Below are positions 18,421 to 29,300 of a stretch of 64,000 bases of DNA, piece after piece. A model generated the notes under the pieces. It saw nothing but the letters and a program-made list of their open reading frames with translations. It had not been told where the DNA came from and did not search any database. Every line of letters begins with the position of its first letter. Within the stretch, counting starts at the first letter, position 1. The position numbers were made by a program, and so were the translations under genes. The DNA is from Chelonoidis abingdonii. Taxonomy: Eukaryota > Chordata > Testudines > Testudinidae. Location of the stretch: positions 49,394,705 to 49,458,704 of the forward strand of contig NC_133774.1 in assembly GCF_003597395.2 (NCBI RefSeq), written 5' to 3'.

Positions 18421-19880
18421 ACTACAAATGTGTGACATTAGAAGAGAACTTAAGAGAGACAAGAACAGCACGGAGGGAGCTGATAAATCAGAGCGATTGG
18501 CAGAAAGATCAAGAAAGGAATGAAGATGGCCAAGGAGATATGGATTGAAAAACAGTTTTCTAAAATTTAAGAGTGTATCAATTATAAAAATAGCAAACCA
18601 GCCTTCCAGGTTGTAAAAGATCTGACGAAGAAAAGATGGACCAAAGCTAACGCAATTCAGGACAAAGAAAGGAACAGCCTTACATAAGAAAGGGACATCA
18701 TCAATAGGTTGACAAACTCCTGCTCTGATCTATACAACCACCAGACAAATGGAGATCCTAGTGTCTTAGCACAGATTCAACAGAGAAGGATGACTTTCCA
18801 GTACTGCATGAAGAAGTGGGCACAGCTGTGAAATCACTCAAGAATGGAAAGGCTACAGGTATTGACAACATCTCAGCCAAACTGATGAAATTCCAAGGAG
18901 AAATGGTAATAGATGTACTCACCAAGATCTGCTACAAGATCTGGCAGACCAGTGAGTGGTCCTCCGTGTGGACACAATCACTAATCATCATTCTGCCAAA
19001 GAAAGGCAACTGGGCAAATGTGTCAAAATTACCAGACCATAAGCTTAAGTAGCCATCATAGCAAAGTGATGTTGAAAGTCATATTGAACAGACTGAAGCC
19101 ACAAGCAGAGAATATCATCACTGAAGAACAGGCTGGCTTTTGTGGTGGAAGAAGTACCACAGAGCAGATTTTCAACCTTCATGTTCTATGTGAGAAGTAC
19201 TTACACCACCAGCAGGACATCTACCACGTCTTTGTTGACTTCAAGAAGGTGTTTGACAGAGTATGGCACAAAGCTCTCTGGGCAGCCATGAAGAAGTACA
19301 ATGTTGGTTATAAGCTTATTCTTACTATTTAACAACTGTATGCCAAGGCCAGCAATGCAGGTCTTATCAATGGCACAATAGGAAAGTGGTTTTGCATCAC
19401 TGTTGGAGTCTGGCAAGGCTGCCTTCTTTTGTCCACACTGTTCAGCATCTACTTGGAGCGCATAATGACTTATGCCCTAGAAGATCACATGCACAGTCAG
19501 CACGGGGGGGGGCGAACAATCTCAAATCTTCGATTCATGGATAATATTGATGGCCTGGCAGGCAGCGAAGATGAACTTGCCAACCTTGTGAAACAATTGG
19601 ATGAAACCTCCACAAAATATGGCATGGAAATCAGTGCAGAAAAAAAACAAGCTGATGACAAACATGATGGGATCAGCTCACATATCACTGAGAAGAGTCA
19701 GACAGAAGAAGAGAGGGATTGACAACATAAAAGAGTGGACAGAAATGGACTTTGTGGAGACTCGAGCACTGACACACAATCGTTAGGAGTGGAAACGGTT
19801 GATTGCTCATCAGTGATGGTGTCCCAATGACCAATGCAGTTATGGGAGTGATGACGATGGTGATGGTTTGAGATAAGATG
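18421..19880 (+). pseudogene. RTE LINE, reverse-transcriptase half (degenerate)
   Basis: Plus-strand frames at 18816-19052, 19018-19332 and 19429-19722 give consecutive pieces of an RTE reverse transcriptase: LKNGKATGIDNISAKLMK, ITEEQAGFCGGRSTTEQIF and VFVDFKKVFDRVWHKALW. The catalytic FADD box is degraded to FMDNIDGLAG. Frameshifts join the pieces, so the gene is dead. The element ends near 19880 in a TGATGACGATGGTGATGG-like tail, typical of RTE 3' ends. Confidence 0.75.
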
Positions 19881-20109
19881 ATCATCTGGGTGACAGCATA
19901 CCAATGATTTATATAATGATATATTTTCAGGGTTATTTTCTATCTCATTTCTTATGCTGTCTAATATTGTTTGTCATTTGTTGTTGTTGTCCTCTGCTGT
20001 ACATTGGAGAAAAAAAAAAAGGTTTTCATTGTATTGTCACTGAGAAGCATGACTTTTTTTTTCCTGAGGGGTTACAGTTACTTTAGAATACAGCAATGTG
20101 TATTAGTAG

Positions 20110-20737
20110 TTCAAATTATTCCTCCCAGTGTATTACCTTGCCTTGTCAGCAATTAATTTAATCTTCCATCATGTTGTCCATTCACCTAGCTCTTCTAGGC
20201 TCCACTAACATTCTGCTGTCTTCTCTAGTCTTGATTTATCTAAATTTTACCATTTTATGGGTCAACTTCTCTTCCATGTCATAAATAAATACATTAAGCA
20301 CCAGCCCCTGGATAGAACCTTGAGGCTCCCCTATTGTTAAACTTTTGCCATACTTAAAATGGACCGTTCCTTGTCTTTGTTTTCTATCTTCTCAACAGCT
20401 TCTGATTCATGACAGTGCTTTGCTTCTATGTGAAAAGTTAATTTTGTTAATAGTGTCTTATGAGTGTTAAAAACTGTCCAATAAATTAGATTATTGGACA
20501 GTTTTTATATAATTTGATATATTTGCTGATTTGTTGATAGGCTCAAAGAATTCTAATAGATTAGAAAAATAGTATTTTGCCTTAGAGAAGCTGTGCTGGT
20601 CTGTTCCTTCCATATCAGATTCATGTGGGTGTTTTATAATATTTCTAATTATAATTTCAACCAAATGAACTAAGGCTCACTTGTCTATAATTCCTATGAT
20701 CACCTCTAGATATATTTGTAAAGATAGGCATGACATT
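20110..20737 (-). mobile_element. Old CR1 fragment, left part of an interrupted copy
   Basis: Reverse-complement CR1-like sequence is recognised by TAAGCACCAGCCCCTGGATA near 20296 and GAGAAGCTGTGCTGGTCTGT near 20584. It stops at 20737, where an LTR with a CATT target duplication was inserted, and resumes at 22239. No intact frame. Confidence 0.55.
20468..20507. repeat. Perfect 17-bp hairpin, 6-nt loop
   Basis: TAAAAACTGTCCAATAA (20468-20484) is followed by the loop ATTAGA and the exact reverse complement TTATTGGACAGTTTTTA (20491-20507). It lies in a decayed CR1 fragment. The arms are too short for a typical pre-miRNA. Confidence 0.9.
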
Positions 20738-22234
20738 TGATACCAGACACCTCTGTGTTCTTGGGGAACCAGGGTGCAGTATCCAGACTGACTCATGAAA
20801 GAGTCCCCCTCCCACCCTCCAGCCTCTGCTTAAACCAAAACCCATCAGAGACAAGAACTTGCAGAGAGCAGTGAAGGGCATTGGGAGACACACCTGGACC
20901 CCTCCTGACAAGGATGACAAGACTAAGACATCTAAGACATCTCCATTAGCATACAGAATGGAGAGCAGAGACGACTCCCCTAGCCTCATCTGCATGAAAG
21001 ATGGGACAGGAAGACATCTCAATTTGCATACAGAATAGAGAACCAAGAACCACACTGAATTCTGGGACTAGAAAAAGCAGGGAAGTACTGCATCATGGGA
21101 ATCTCTGCTCCAGATGCTAATGAACCTAGGTCTGCACACACCCAGCTCAGCAATTATCAGACCAATTCTAGTAATGAATCCTTAATTGATATCCAAATAG
21201 TAAAGCCACCTAGTTGCATTGTGAGCTCCCTGGAAGAAAACACCACCCATAGCCAAGAGTGATCAGCTGCTTTTGTCTAGGCTAAAGAAAACCCTTGAGT
21301 TATCAGCTTTACCTATAAACAAATCTATTGTTCTCTCTTGAACAATTGTATTTTCTCTACAAAAACCCCTACTCACCCTCCAGTCACTGTTCTGATGCTC
21401 AGATCCAAACTCTGCATCAGCTCCACTAGGACTACATACTCTCCTGACTGATCGTGCTGGGGACTCTGCCTGCCCTCAGGACCCTCAGCTACCCGCATCA
21501 TCTGGGAAGCCCGACCAGTCCAAGCTTCATGGAGTGGTGAGATCCCCTTCTATCTCTCCTTTCATTTTTCCTTTCTACCTTAGGTATTAACCTTTAATAA
21601 TGTATGTTATGTTGGTTTAGCCCTCCTTGTGTAATTATCACCAGTATTCAATAAATAACTTGCATGGTTAAGCTGGTTACTTCTCTCTCTCTCTCTGGCT
21701 GAACCTTACTTTTTTGTGTTTTTAGCTTTTCTCATTCACTCTGCAGCAACGCTTCTCTTACCTAAGCTAAAGATCCCTGCAGTGTCCAAAATACTGTGGG
21801 GTTTGCTCATCAAGTAGGTTACTGCCAGTGCAGTTGTGTTGTGAAGGTGGGGATAGGGATGTGCTGCATCTGGGACACATAAGGGTAACAACTTGAAAGT
21901 GCTGCTTGACCCAGTCCATGGAGCCCAAGGGCATAGAAGGGGTCAGCTTGACAGTGCTGATTGACCCGGTCCACTCAGACTTGCTCTATTAATGTATGTG
22001 TGGGTGAGTGTGTGCTCATCTGGTTTTGGAGCTGGAGAAACCCAGCCCTAGGGAACCTAGGTCCTGCAGAATAGCTCCACTGGGAGGGGACTTGCAGAAA
22101 GGGAGAAGCATGAACTCCATATGAACACACAAGTGACACAAGCAGTACATTAATAGAATTATAGAATCCCCCTCCCCAGAAAAGTAACCCGGATAAATGA
22201 GCATTCCCCAAAGTAATGGGCAAATCTGGTAACA
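20738..22234. mobile_element. LTR-like insertion with CATT target duplication
   Basis: The 1.5-kb insert begins TGATACC and ends GGTAACA, a 7-bp inverted repeat with one mismatch. It is flanked by CATT on both sides (20734-20737 and 22235-22238), and CR1 sequence continues across the gap. Inside are a duplicated phrase (TTAGCATACAGAATGGAGAG near 20945 and a variant near 21018) and a polyadenylation-like CAATAAATAAC near 21650. TG…CA ends, a 4-bp duplication and no coding region fit a solo LTR. Confidence 0.7.
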
Positions 22235-22238
22235 CATT

Positions 22239-23060
22239 TGTTAACCTCTAACAGAGCAGCTAATAGTAATTTCACTTCATACTTAAGTTCTTTCAGAACA
22301 CTTGCATCCATTACTGGTACTCTTTAACTTGTCTTCTCTTTTCACACCTCAATTTCTGACAGCATTTCATCTTTGTTATCTGAAAGGATGGGGATAGGAT
22401 TCTTATCCTCAGTATCTTTAGCCAAGGAATCATTTAGCTTCCTTATCGTCATCACTTCTTCCCTTTACTTCTTGGTAGTCTATCAGAAACAGACACACAC
22501 TGCCCCGTTACTCTCAGGTGCTTTTCTGTTTCTGATATATTTAAAGAGTTTCTTATTGTGTGTTTTTACGTCTTCAGCTATTTGCTTTTCAAATTGTCTT
22601 TTAGCCCTCTAATTGCTATTTTATAGTTACCTGCCACAGTTTATGATCCTTTCTGTTAGTTTCAGCAGGGCTGGCTTTCCATTTTTTGAGGACACCTGTT
22701 TGTTTTGAATAACCTCTTAAATCTTGCCACCCCAGTTTGTTTTCTAATTCTTTTTTTCCTCATGCCTTCAGTATCTCTATTATAGTCTATGTAGGCAGGT
22801 TCCATGTAGAATCTAAGGATTTTAGTTCCCTTACTTTTGACTTTAGGGTCTTTTGTACCAGTGTTCTAATTTTTTTCAAATCTCCTTTTTAAAGTTTAGT
22901 GTGTCTGAACTAATTTTCGTTACTTTTCTTCTGCCAAGGTAGGTGAACTTAATTATATTATGGTCTCTGCTGCTTAGTGGTTTAGCTGTAATTACTTTTT
23001 GAACCAGTTTCTGTATACACCACTGGGGCAGAGAGTAAGATGCCTTGCATTCAATTTCCA
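22239..23060 (-). mobile_element. Old CR1 fragment, right part of the interrupted copy
   Basis: Sequence resumes with CR1-like ACTTAAGTTCTTTCAGAACA near 22283, equivalent to a phrase also in the 12.4-kb CR1. It was once continuous with 20110-20737. Heavily decayed. Confidence 0.5.
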
Positions 23061-23599
23061 ACAATATGCTGATGACACTTAACTATATATCTCATTCTGA
23101 ACGGATGCAGTAGTAACCCATTATTGAATGTGTGTTTCAAGCCCCCTTTGTGTCAGTCTGCAGGGTATTTAAGTTATTATAACCACACCTGCAGAGCTGT
23201 GGCTCTTTTGGCTTAAGCAGTGGCAACTCTTGCAGTTAGCCCTGGACTTGACTTATGCAGTGGCCACACTTTTCATTATTTCCTGACTGAGGACCAAATA
23301 ATGCCCGGTGGGGAATGGTCTGTTCAATGGAGGGCATCGGAGGTTTGGACTGCCTAGAAATGTGAAGGACCATCCGGTAAGTCTCCTTTACAAAAAGTTC
23401 TACTACATAATTCTATCTGAATGTGGTAAAATTCGGGCCAACGTAAAGTGAACCTAGATTCAGGACCAGGAGCATCCCTCCAATGCAGATGCGCTTTAAC
23501 CTCTCCGCCCCTTGTTACCCACAGAAGAGGCTGGACTAGTGCTTCTGAAGCACTGTAACCATACACCAAAGAAGGGCCTAGCAGTGGACTTACTTTTTA

Positions 23600-24870
23600 A
23601 CACTTCTTTAATTCCGAAATGCTGCTACCATTAAGGGAGGAAGTACACTGTTATATATACACCTCCCAATTCCTAATATCCTCCCTGACTCTGTGTTCAC
23701 AGACATTCGTAATCTAGTATTAACAATGCCTACTTGGCACCAATGCAGCAGTTCCTGAGCTGGGCCACTTACAAGCAGCCTGACAGCATGCAGCATATCT
23801 ATGTATAGCTACAGTCCGGGTCTAGCAGCTTTGACCCCAGCAGCCTATCAGCAACCCATTAGTCACATTGTGACTTCCACCAGCCTTGGTTACTGCTTTG
23901 CAGGGTAACCTCTCCCAAACGCTCCCAGTCCTGAATTTTCTCAACACATGTATTCTGCACTGTCCAGTCTTCTCCTGGACTGTTCATATATTAAGACCTG
24001 TTGCCTTGTAAGGAGTCAGTATTCAACAGTTTGTTACTTTAACTGGAGTTATTAAGCAGTTCAGTTTAAACACAGCACTGAAACGTTTTATTTAAAGGTA
24101 AAAAAGTTTATTAACAAAAGAAGACAGAATTTTAAGCAAATTCTGTAAGAGCCAAAGTTAGAAGTTGTCACAAGCAAATACAAGTGAAAACAAGCAACTG
24201 AAACTTAACCCAGTGAGTTTTGGTTCAAAGCTTTGTTTAAGATGCCCTTTATCACCCACAGTCTTCCAGCAAGATGGTTACTGACACTTTTCTTGGTCAG
24301 GATCTCTCTCAGAGGCCCTAAGGTGCCGGTGCCTTTGTTGCCTTAGGTGAAAGAGAGAGAACTTGGGGTTCTCTGCCCCTTTCTATTATAATCCAGTAAA
24401 CCACTGAAGGGGATTCTTCTGAGGGTTACCCTTTAGAGTAAAGGTCATTCAAGCAATGAAGATGGTGACATGGAGTCTGTTGGTGAAGGAGGCCCCATGA
24501 TCTTTCTTGCCCCATATGTGTTTGCTGAATTGCATATTGTTCTGTTTTCTGACATCTTCCCCTGCTATCTCGGGAACCCTGCTTACTACTATTAAACAGG
24601 CCTTTGTTTAGAATAGGCAGAGCTGTAATGCTTTTGAACATGTGCCAATAACATTATACAGGAGGATTTCATAACTTTGCATATTATATTGCTACATACA
24701 TTTCACCATGATATTATTGGCTAGTGAGTTATTCATTTTCAAATTATTCCACCTAAGGCATATTTTGTACAAACATTATTGAAATAGTTTGTAGGGTGTG
24801 TGTACAGGGATGCTTAGTGTCACAAAGTGTTTCAATGCTCAGTGTTGCAATGTAATGCCCAACTCCCTGC
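23600..24870 (-). mobile_element. LTR-like repeat, family B, minus copy
   Basis: This stretch is the reverse complement of the repeat at about 36425-37830: TGTATTCTGCACTGTCCAG near 23949 corresponds to CTGGACAGTGCAGAATGTAT near 37698, and several further phrases match in order to about 24800. The borders are approximate. Low-copy dispersal, about 1 kb length and no frame suggest an LTR. Confidence 0.55.
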
Positions 24871-26100
24871 CTCCCAGTGGAATTCACAGTCCTCAGTTAG
24901 GTGCCCAGGCTCACCATGCATTGTGCGGGGAGAGTTAGTCTTTTAAGAAAGACTCACAGAAGACAGCAGGCTGCCTAGGGAGCTGCCTAACATAGCCAGG
25001 AGCAGAAAAATGCAGAGGAAAGGGGAAGGGCTTGTGGGACAGATCCACAAAATTTGGTGCCTAACTGATAGACCTCAGTGAGGCACTTCCCATCAATTAG
25101 AATTCTCAGCCAGTGAAGACAAGCCCAGTGTCTCCTGCCACTTTCAGCAGTTCCTTTAATGGCCTGTCCCTCAAAGTCTGTGATTTGTAGTTCTTGTCAG
25201 CTTCATATGCCTCAAGCTGTTGTATTAATTTAAATGGAATAAATGAGCTCAAAGAGTCAAAAGTGTTAACATGACCCTGTCACATCCAACATTAAACAGT
25301 CTTATACCAGGTTTGGGGTTTAGTATACAATGAGCTCAGCCTGCTTATTACCATGGTGAACACACCATTACAAATCTTTTTCATCTTTTATTAAAGATAC
25401 AGTTAAGCATTTGAAATATAGAATATTAAGTAAGGCTTTCATTTTACCAGTATCTCTTGATCCCGTTCCCTCTAGCTGGAGAAAGTCTAGAAGGAAAAAA
25501 ACCCTTGTTTGGTAGTCTCTTCAGTGGTGATCACTATCCCTTTTGGGGAACAGAGAAGAAGTTAAGTTGGGATGGGATGGAGCTGTTGTTGAAGTCTGAT
25601 TCTGTTTATCAGGATGGCAAAGGCTCAATGGTTTCATGGTGGATCCAAGAAGATAATGGGGGTGGCAGCCAGGATGGTAAATCTCATTCCTTTCCTGTTC
25701 GCCTGTCTTTCAGTCAGAAATTGTTGGGAGACAGCTGCTGCTTTGTTTTTTCCCCTCAAGAGTCTTTTCTTTTAAGGATCGCCAAAGGGAATGATGAGCA
25801 TAATAACCTGTCCCCTCACTATATTGTTCGCCAGTTAGACCTAATTTCTGACACACCAATTTTGATTCATTGATGTACTGTGGCACACACTTCATATGAA
25901 TCAGGCCTGATCTTAACATAGTCCTTGAATTATATTAGTAGGCCTTCTTGTTTGGACTAATTCAGTCTCTCTCTCTCTCCTTCCCTCCCCCTCTCTCTCT
26001 CGCTCACCTTTTCCCATCAGTGTTTGTTTTTTATGAGTCATTGTGACATTTTTATGAACTTTCACTCACTCCTTACAGTTAAGCTCACAATTAGGGTAAA
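24871..26100. other. Intergenic DNA upstream of ANKRD31
   Basis: I see no gene here. A 138-codon plus-strand open frame at 25457-25873 has no recognisable domain and no splice context. A TC-rich microsatellite lies at about 25965-26006. Confidence 0.6.
25965..26006. repeat. (TC)n microsatellite
   Basis: Interrupted TC dinucleotide repeats with short CCCTCCCC inserts, about 130 bp upstream of the ANKRD31 promoter motif. Confidence 0.9.
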
Positions 26101-26129
26101 TTTGTTGTTCAGATGATCACAACAAGGCT

Positions 26130-26286
26130 CCACTGAGGACTACAGTTCCCAGAAGGCATTGCACCATCCTCTGCTTGCTTCTGCTTGTGATTCAGTGCCT
26201 CAGGAGTGGGAGGAGCTGCCTCAAGGGCCTGAGGAGGGCTGCCTGGAGGAGCTGTGCCTGGGAGGCAGAGGACTGGAGAAGGAGCC
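26130..26286 (+). promoter_or_regulatory. ANKRD31: ANKRD31 proximal promoter with ZNF143/Staf-like site
   Basis: ACTACAGTTCCCAGAAGGC followed by ATTG (26139-26161) closely matches the ZNF143/Staf binding motif found at many vertebrate transcription starts. It lies about 125 bp upstream of the ATG, at the border of a locally GC-rich stretch (GGAGGAGCTGCC). No TATA box is visible. The start of transcription is inferred to lie between 26162 and 26280. Confidence 0.6.
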
Positions 26287-26390
26287 ATGAAGAGGGGAGG
26301 TGAAATTTTTGACAGTGACAGTGATGAGACAGTAGTGGAGGGCTCAGTAATTGAGAGTGACCTAGACGAAGAGGAGCTGCACGTGAAGAG
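26287..26390 (+). CDS. ANKRD31: ANKRD31 coding exon 1
   Basis: The ATG has a good context (GGAGCCATGA). The exon encodes [20 protein letters not shown] and then [14 protein letters not shown], a very acidic start, and ends with two bases of an Arg codon. The donor GAG|GTGATA is weak at positions +3 to +6 but the next exon joins in phase. GC-rich sequence precedes it. Confidence 0.85.
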
Positions 26391-29300
26391 GTGATAAATA
26401 CATATGTACAAGAGCAAGTGTGACTTAAAAATTGAGTGTTGATACATTTCTGGGACGTACGTGATGAGTTGAATGCTGCATCTGTGCCATGTAGGACTAT
26501 CATCTTTGAAAACAAAAAGCACAAAGAACAGTCCTACGAGACTGGAATCTCCCTAATATAAACCTGACTAAAATGGTTCTGGAATAGCCTTCCTAGATTC
26601 TTTGATAAATAGCTATTTTAAGACTTTCTGTGACAGGTAAAAGTGTGAGGAGAAAAAAATCTCCATAGGGTATTCTGGAACCCTTATATGGAATAGTAGT
26701 TTACTCTAGAAATAGGTCCATCTATTTTTATGGGACTACCTGAGAAACAATGTATTACTCAATGAGATAAAGGTATCAGAATCCATCCCAAAGCAAATAA
26801 AATCAATGATAAAAGCACTGATATAATACTGCAAATGCGGACATTTATTTTGTTTTTCAATTTCAGTAGTCTCTTGATGTTCTCATTCAAACTGATACTT
26901 TGGTTACTGAGAAATTAAACCAGCAGAACAACATTGCCCTTACTGTGTATCTCCTAAGAAATGTTGACTAAAAATGTTTGGAAATTTGTAAAAACAGAGA
27001 TGTATTCATGACTCATATCCTTCTATGCCAATTTGCAGCTTGATGCAGATTTTTACAGGCAGGTTCTAAAGTTTTGAAAAATAGTGTTTATCTTAAAAAT
27101 GCTCTCACAAAATTACAGTGGTATTTAATAAGTTATAATATAGGGAAGGAATGGAGTTAGTTTTTTTTAAATTTTTTTAAAGGTTATCTTTTGTTAATAA
27201 AGAAGTATCTCTAACAACTGAAACCATCTTTTCTGCCGAAATAAGAAGAGTAAATGGAGGTAAGAAATTGTTCTTTTTTCAGTAGACAATATGTTGTTTT
27301 TCCTGAGACCTTTATTTCTTTGACTCTTTTTCTCAATTTTTAGGCTAAAGAGTTTTGTACACTATTTTTAAGCAGAATAATTTTGCATCTCTAATAAAAT
27401 CTGAATAACAGATCGTTAATCTTTCAGGCCAAATTTTCAATATATTTTAAATATGTACATTTAAAACATACATTTGTTAGTGCTTATTTTCCTTCATTCT
27501 GCCAGTTTGTTGTTACTTAAGGGTACCTAGTTTAAGAAGAGCAGGGATATGAATTTATTTTTTGTTAACTCTAAAGGCTTTCTACGATAGCTCCTCAAAG
27601 TAAGGGACATAAACAAGATAGCTCCTCAAAGTAAGGGACATAAACAAGTATTTGATGGTGTGGCATAAAATTTTTGCTGGGACCTGTCTGGGGTGCCTTC
27701 CATAATTCAGCCTCATTTAATCACTTTTAAGTAACGTGGTGATCCCATATGCATGTCAGTGAAAACTTGACTGGCAAAGCAGAATTCTACTGCCTACTTT
27801 GCAACTGTTTGAGCTGTTCTGAACATAAAATACTAGTGTGGAGAACTCTGTTCTAGCTTCTTATTTGTTTCTGGGTCCAATTCATGGTATTTTTGTCTAT
27901 TTTTGAGACCCTGCATGGTTTGAAATCTGCCCCCTTGAGAGATTACCTCTCACCTTATATCTGCTCATAGTAGGTAAGGGTCTGATTCCAAACCCCTTTG
28001 AAAGCAATGGGAGTCTTTCTAAACAGCTAGGATTTTCTTGGTGTCAGTTACTGGAGCTGAATTCTCTGTGGTCTGATGATAAGAGTTTTGTCAGCAGAGA
28101 GGATCCTCACCAGAACTTGCTCCTTCTGGTCATCCACTAGAATTAGAGCTTCAGAGTACAGAGCTTCTGTTTGGCTCATGGTTAAGCTTTTGGTTTGTAG
28201 GAGTGGGGATTTGTCTGTATGCTTTTTTGTTGTCTCTGTAAATGTGATTGCATATTTACATTGATGGCATTTCTGTTCAGCCCATTGTAGTTAGCATGTT
28301 GTTGTTTGTGCTAATTTTTATCACATCAATTTCATGAAAAGAAAATATGCTCTGTAGTCAATCGAAGTTGATAAAATAATCAACAAAATAATTTGGATAC
28401 CAGTGTTGTGATTTTTGCAGTATAAGGGGTCAAATTCAACAGAGATGCACTCTATATTTCTCTAGAGCTGAGTTTTTCACAGTAGGGTCATTCAGTAATT
28501 TTAATAGTCCTATCTCAGTTTGATAATTAATGTGTAAAAATGAGTACTAAAGTTTATGTGCATGAGGACACTGACTAAAATTCCAGTTGTTAGAAAAAAA
28601 ACTATTGTCAGAAATGAATCACACTGTCTGATGTTGTAGCCCATGTTTCCAAAATACTGTCTGCAAAAGAATTAATAATTTTTTCCTAAATTGTTTCGTT
28701 TTCAGTTCTTGCATCTGCCATATTGTGATTTTAGAATCTAGACTGAGAAGTGATCAGTGTGAAAGTGTGATTTGTCAAATTATTTCTTCAGGCAGTTGGA
28801 ATTTACAGAAATTCCTTGAGTCTGTGTAACAGTAGTGCAACAAAAGTGGCTTTAACTACCTATTTTTGTGTTTAGTTTTAGAAAACCTCTCCCCAGAGAT
28901 TCAGCTTGTCTGTAAATTCAGTGATAATCTAAAAAATATGAAGCAAAAGAACCAGATAAATCCGGTATGTATAGAAATTACAGCTCCCCAGCTACACAAA
29001 TACTGCAATGAATAATTATTAGAGTCACTGTGCCTGACTGTGCCTCTCCTGCTTCTGTATGTGGAAAGAGCCAGAGTGTATGTAACTGAAAAGGATTTTA
29101 TGGAAGGAGTAGCACCAAATCTGCAGTATATATTCACCCAGCAATGCATAGAAGAGTCTCCTCTGGAGTTTCATGGGGGTGGACCTTGCTACAGTTTCAG
29201 GAGCAGGGCTGTAATTAGCCTGTAGAATTATTGTGTGTTCAAATTGGCAACCAGTTTTTTCCACCTGCAGGTGACAAGCTGACAGAATGAGTACGAGGAA

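Noticed and set aside
20468..20507. miRNA precursor
   Set aside because: The 17-bp stem is shorter than a typical pre-miRNA, and it lies in a decayed LINE.
25457..25873. 138-codon plus-strand ORF upstream of ANKRD31
   Set aside because: There is no recognisable domain, no promoter and no splice context; a chance frame or a repeat-derived piece is more likely.
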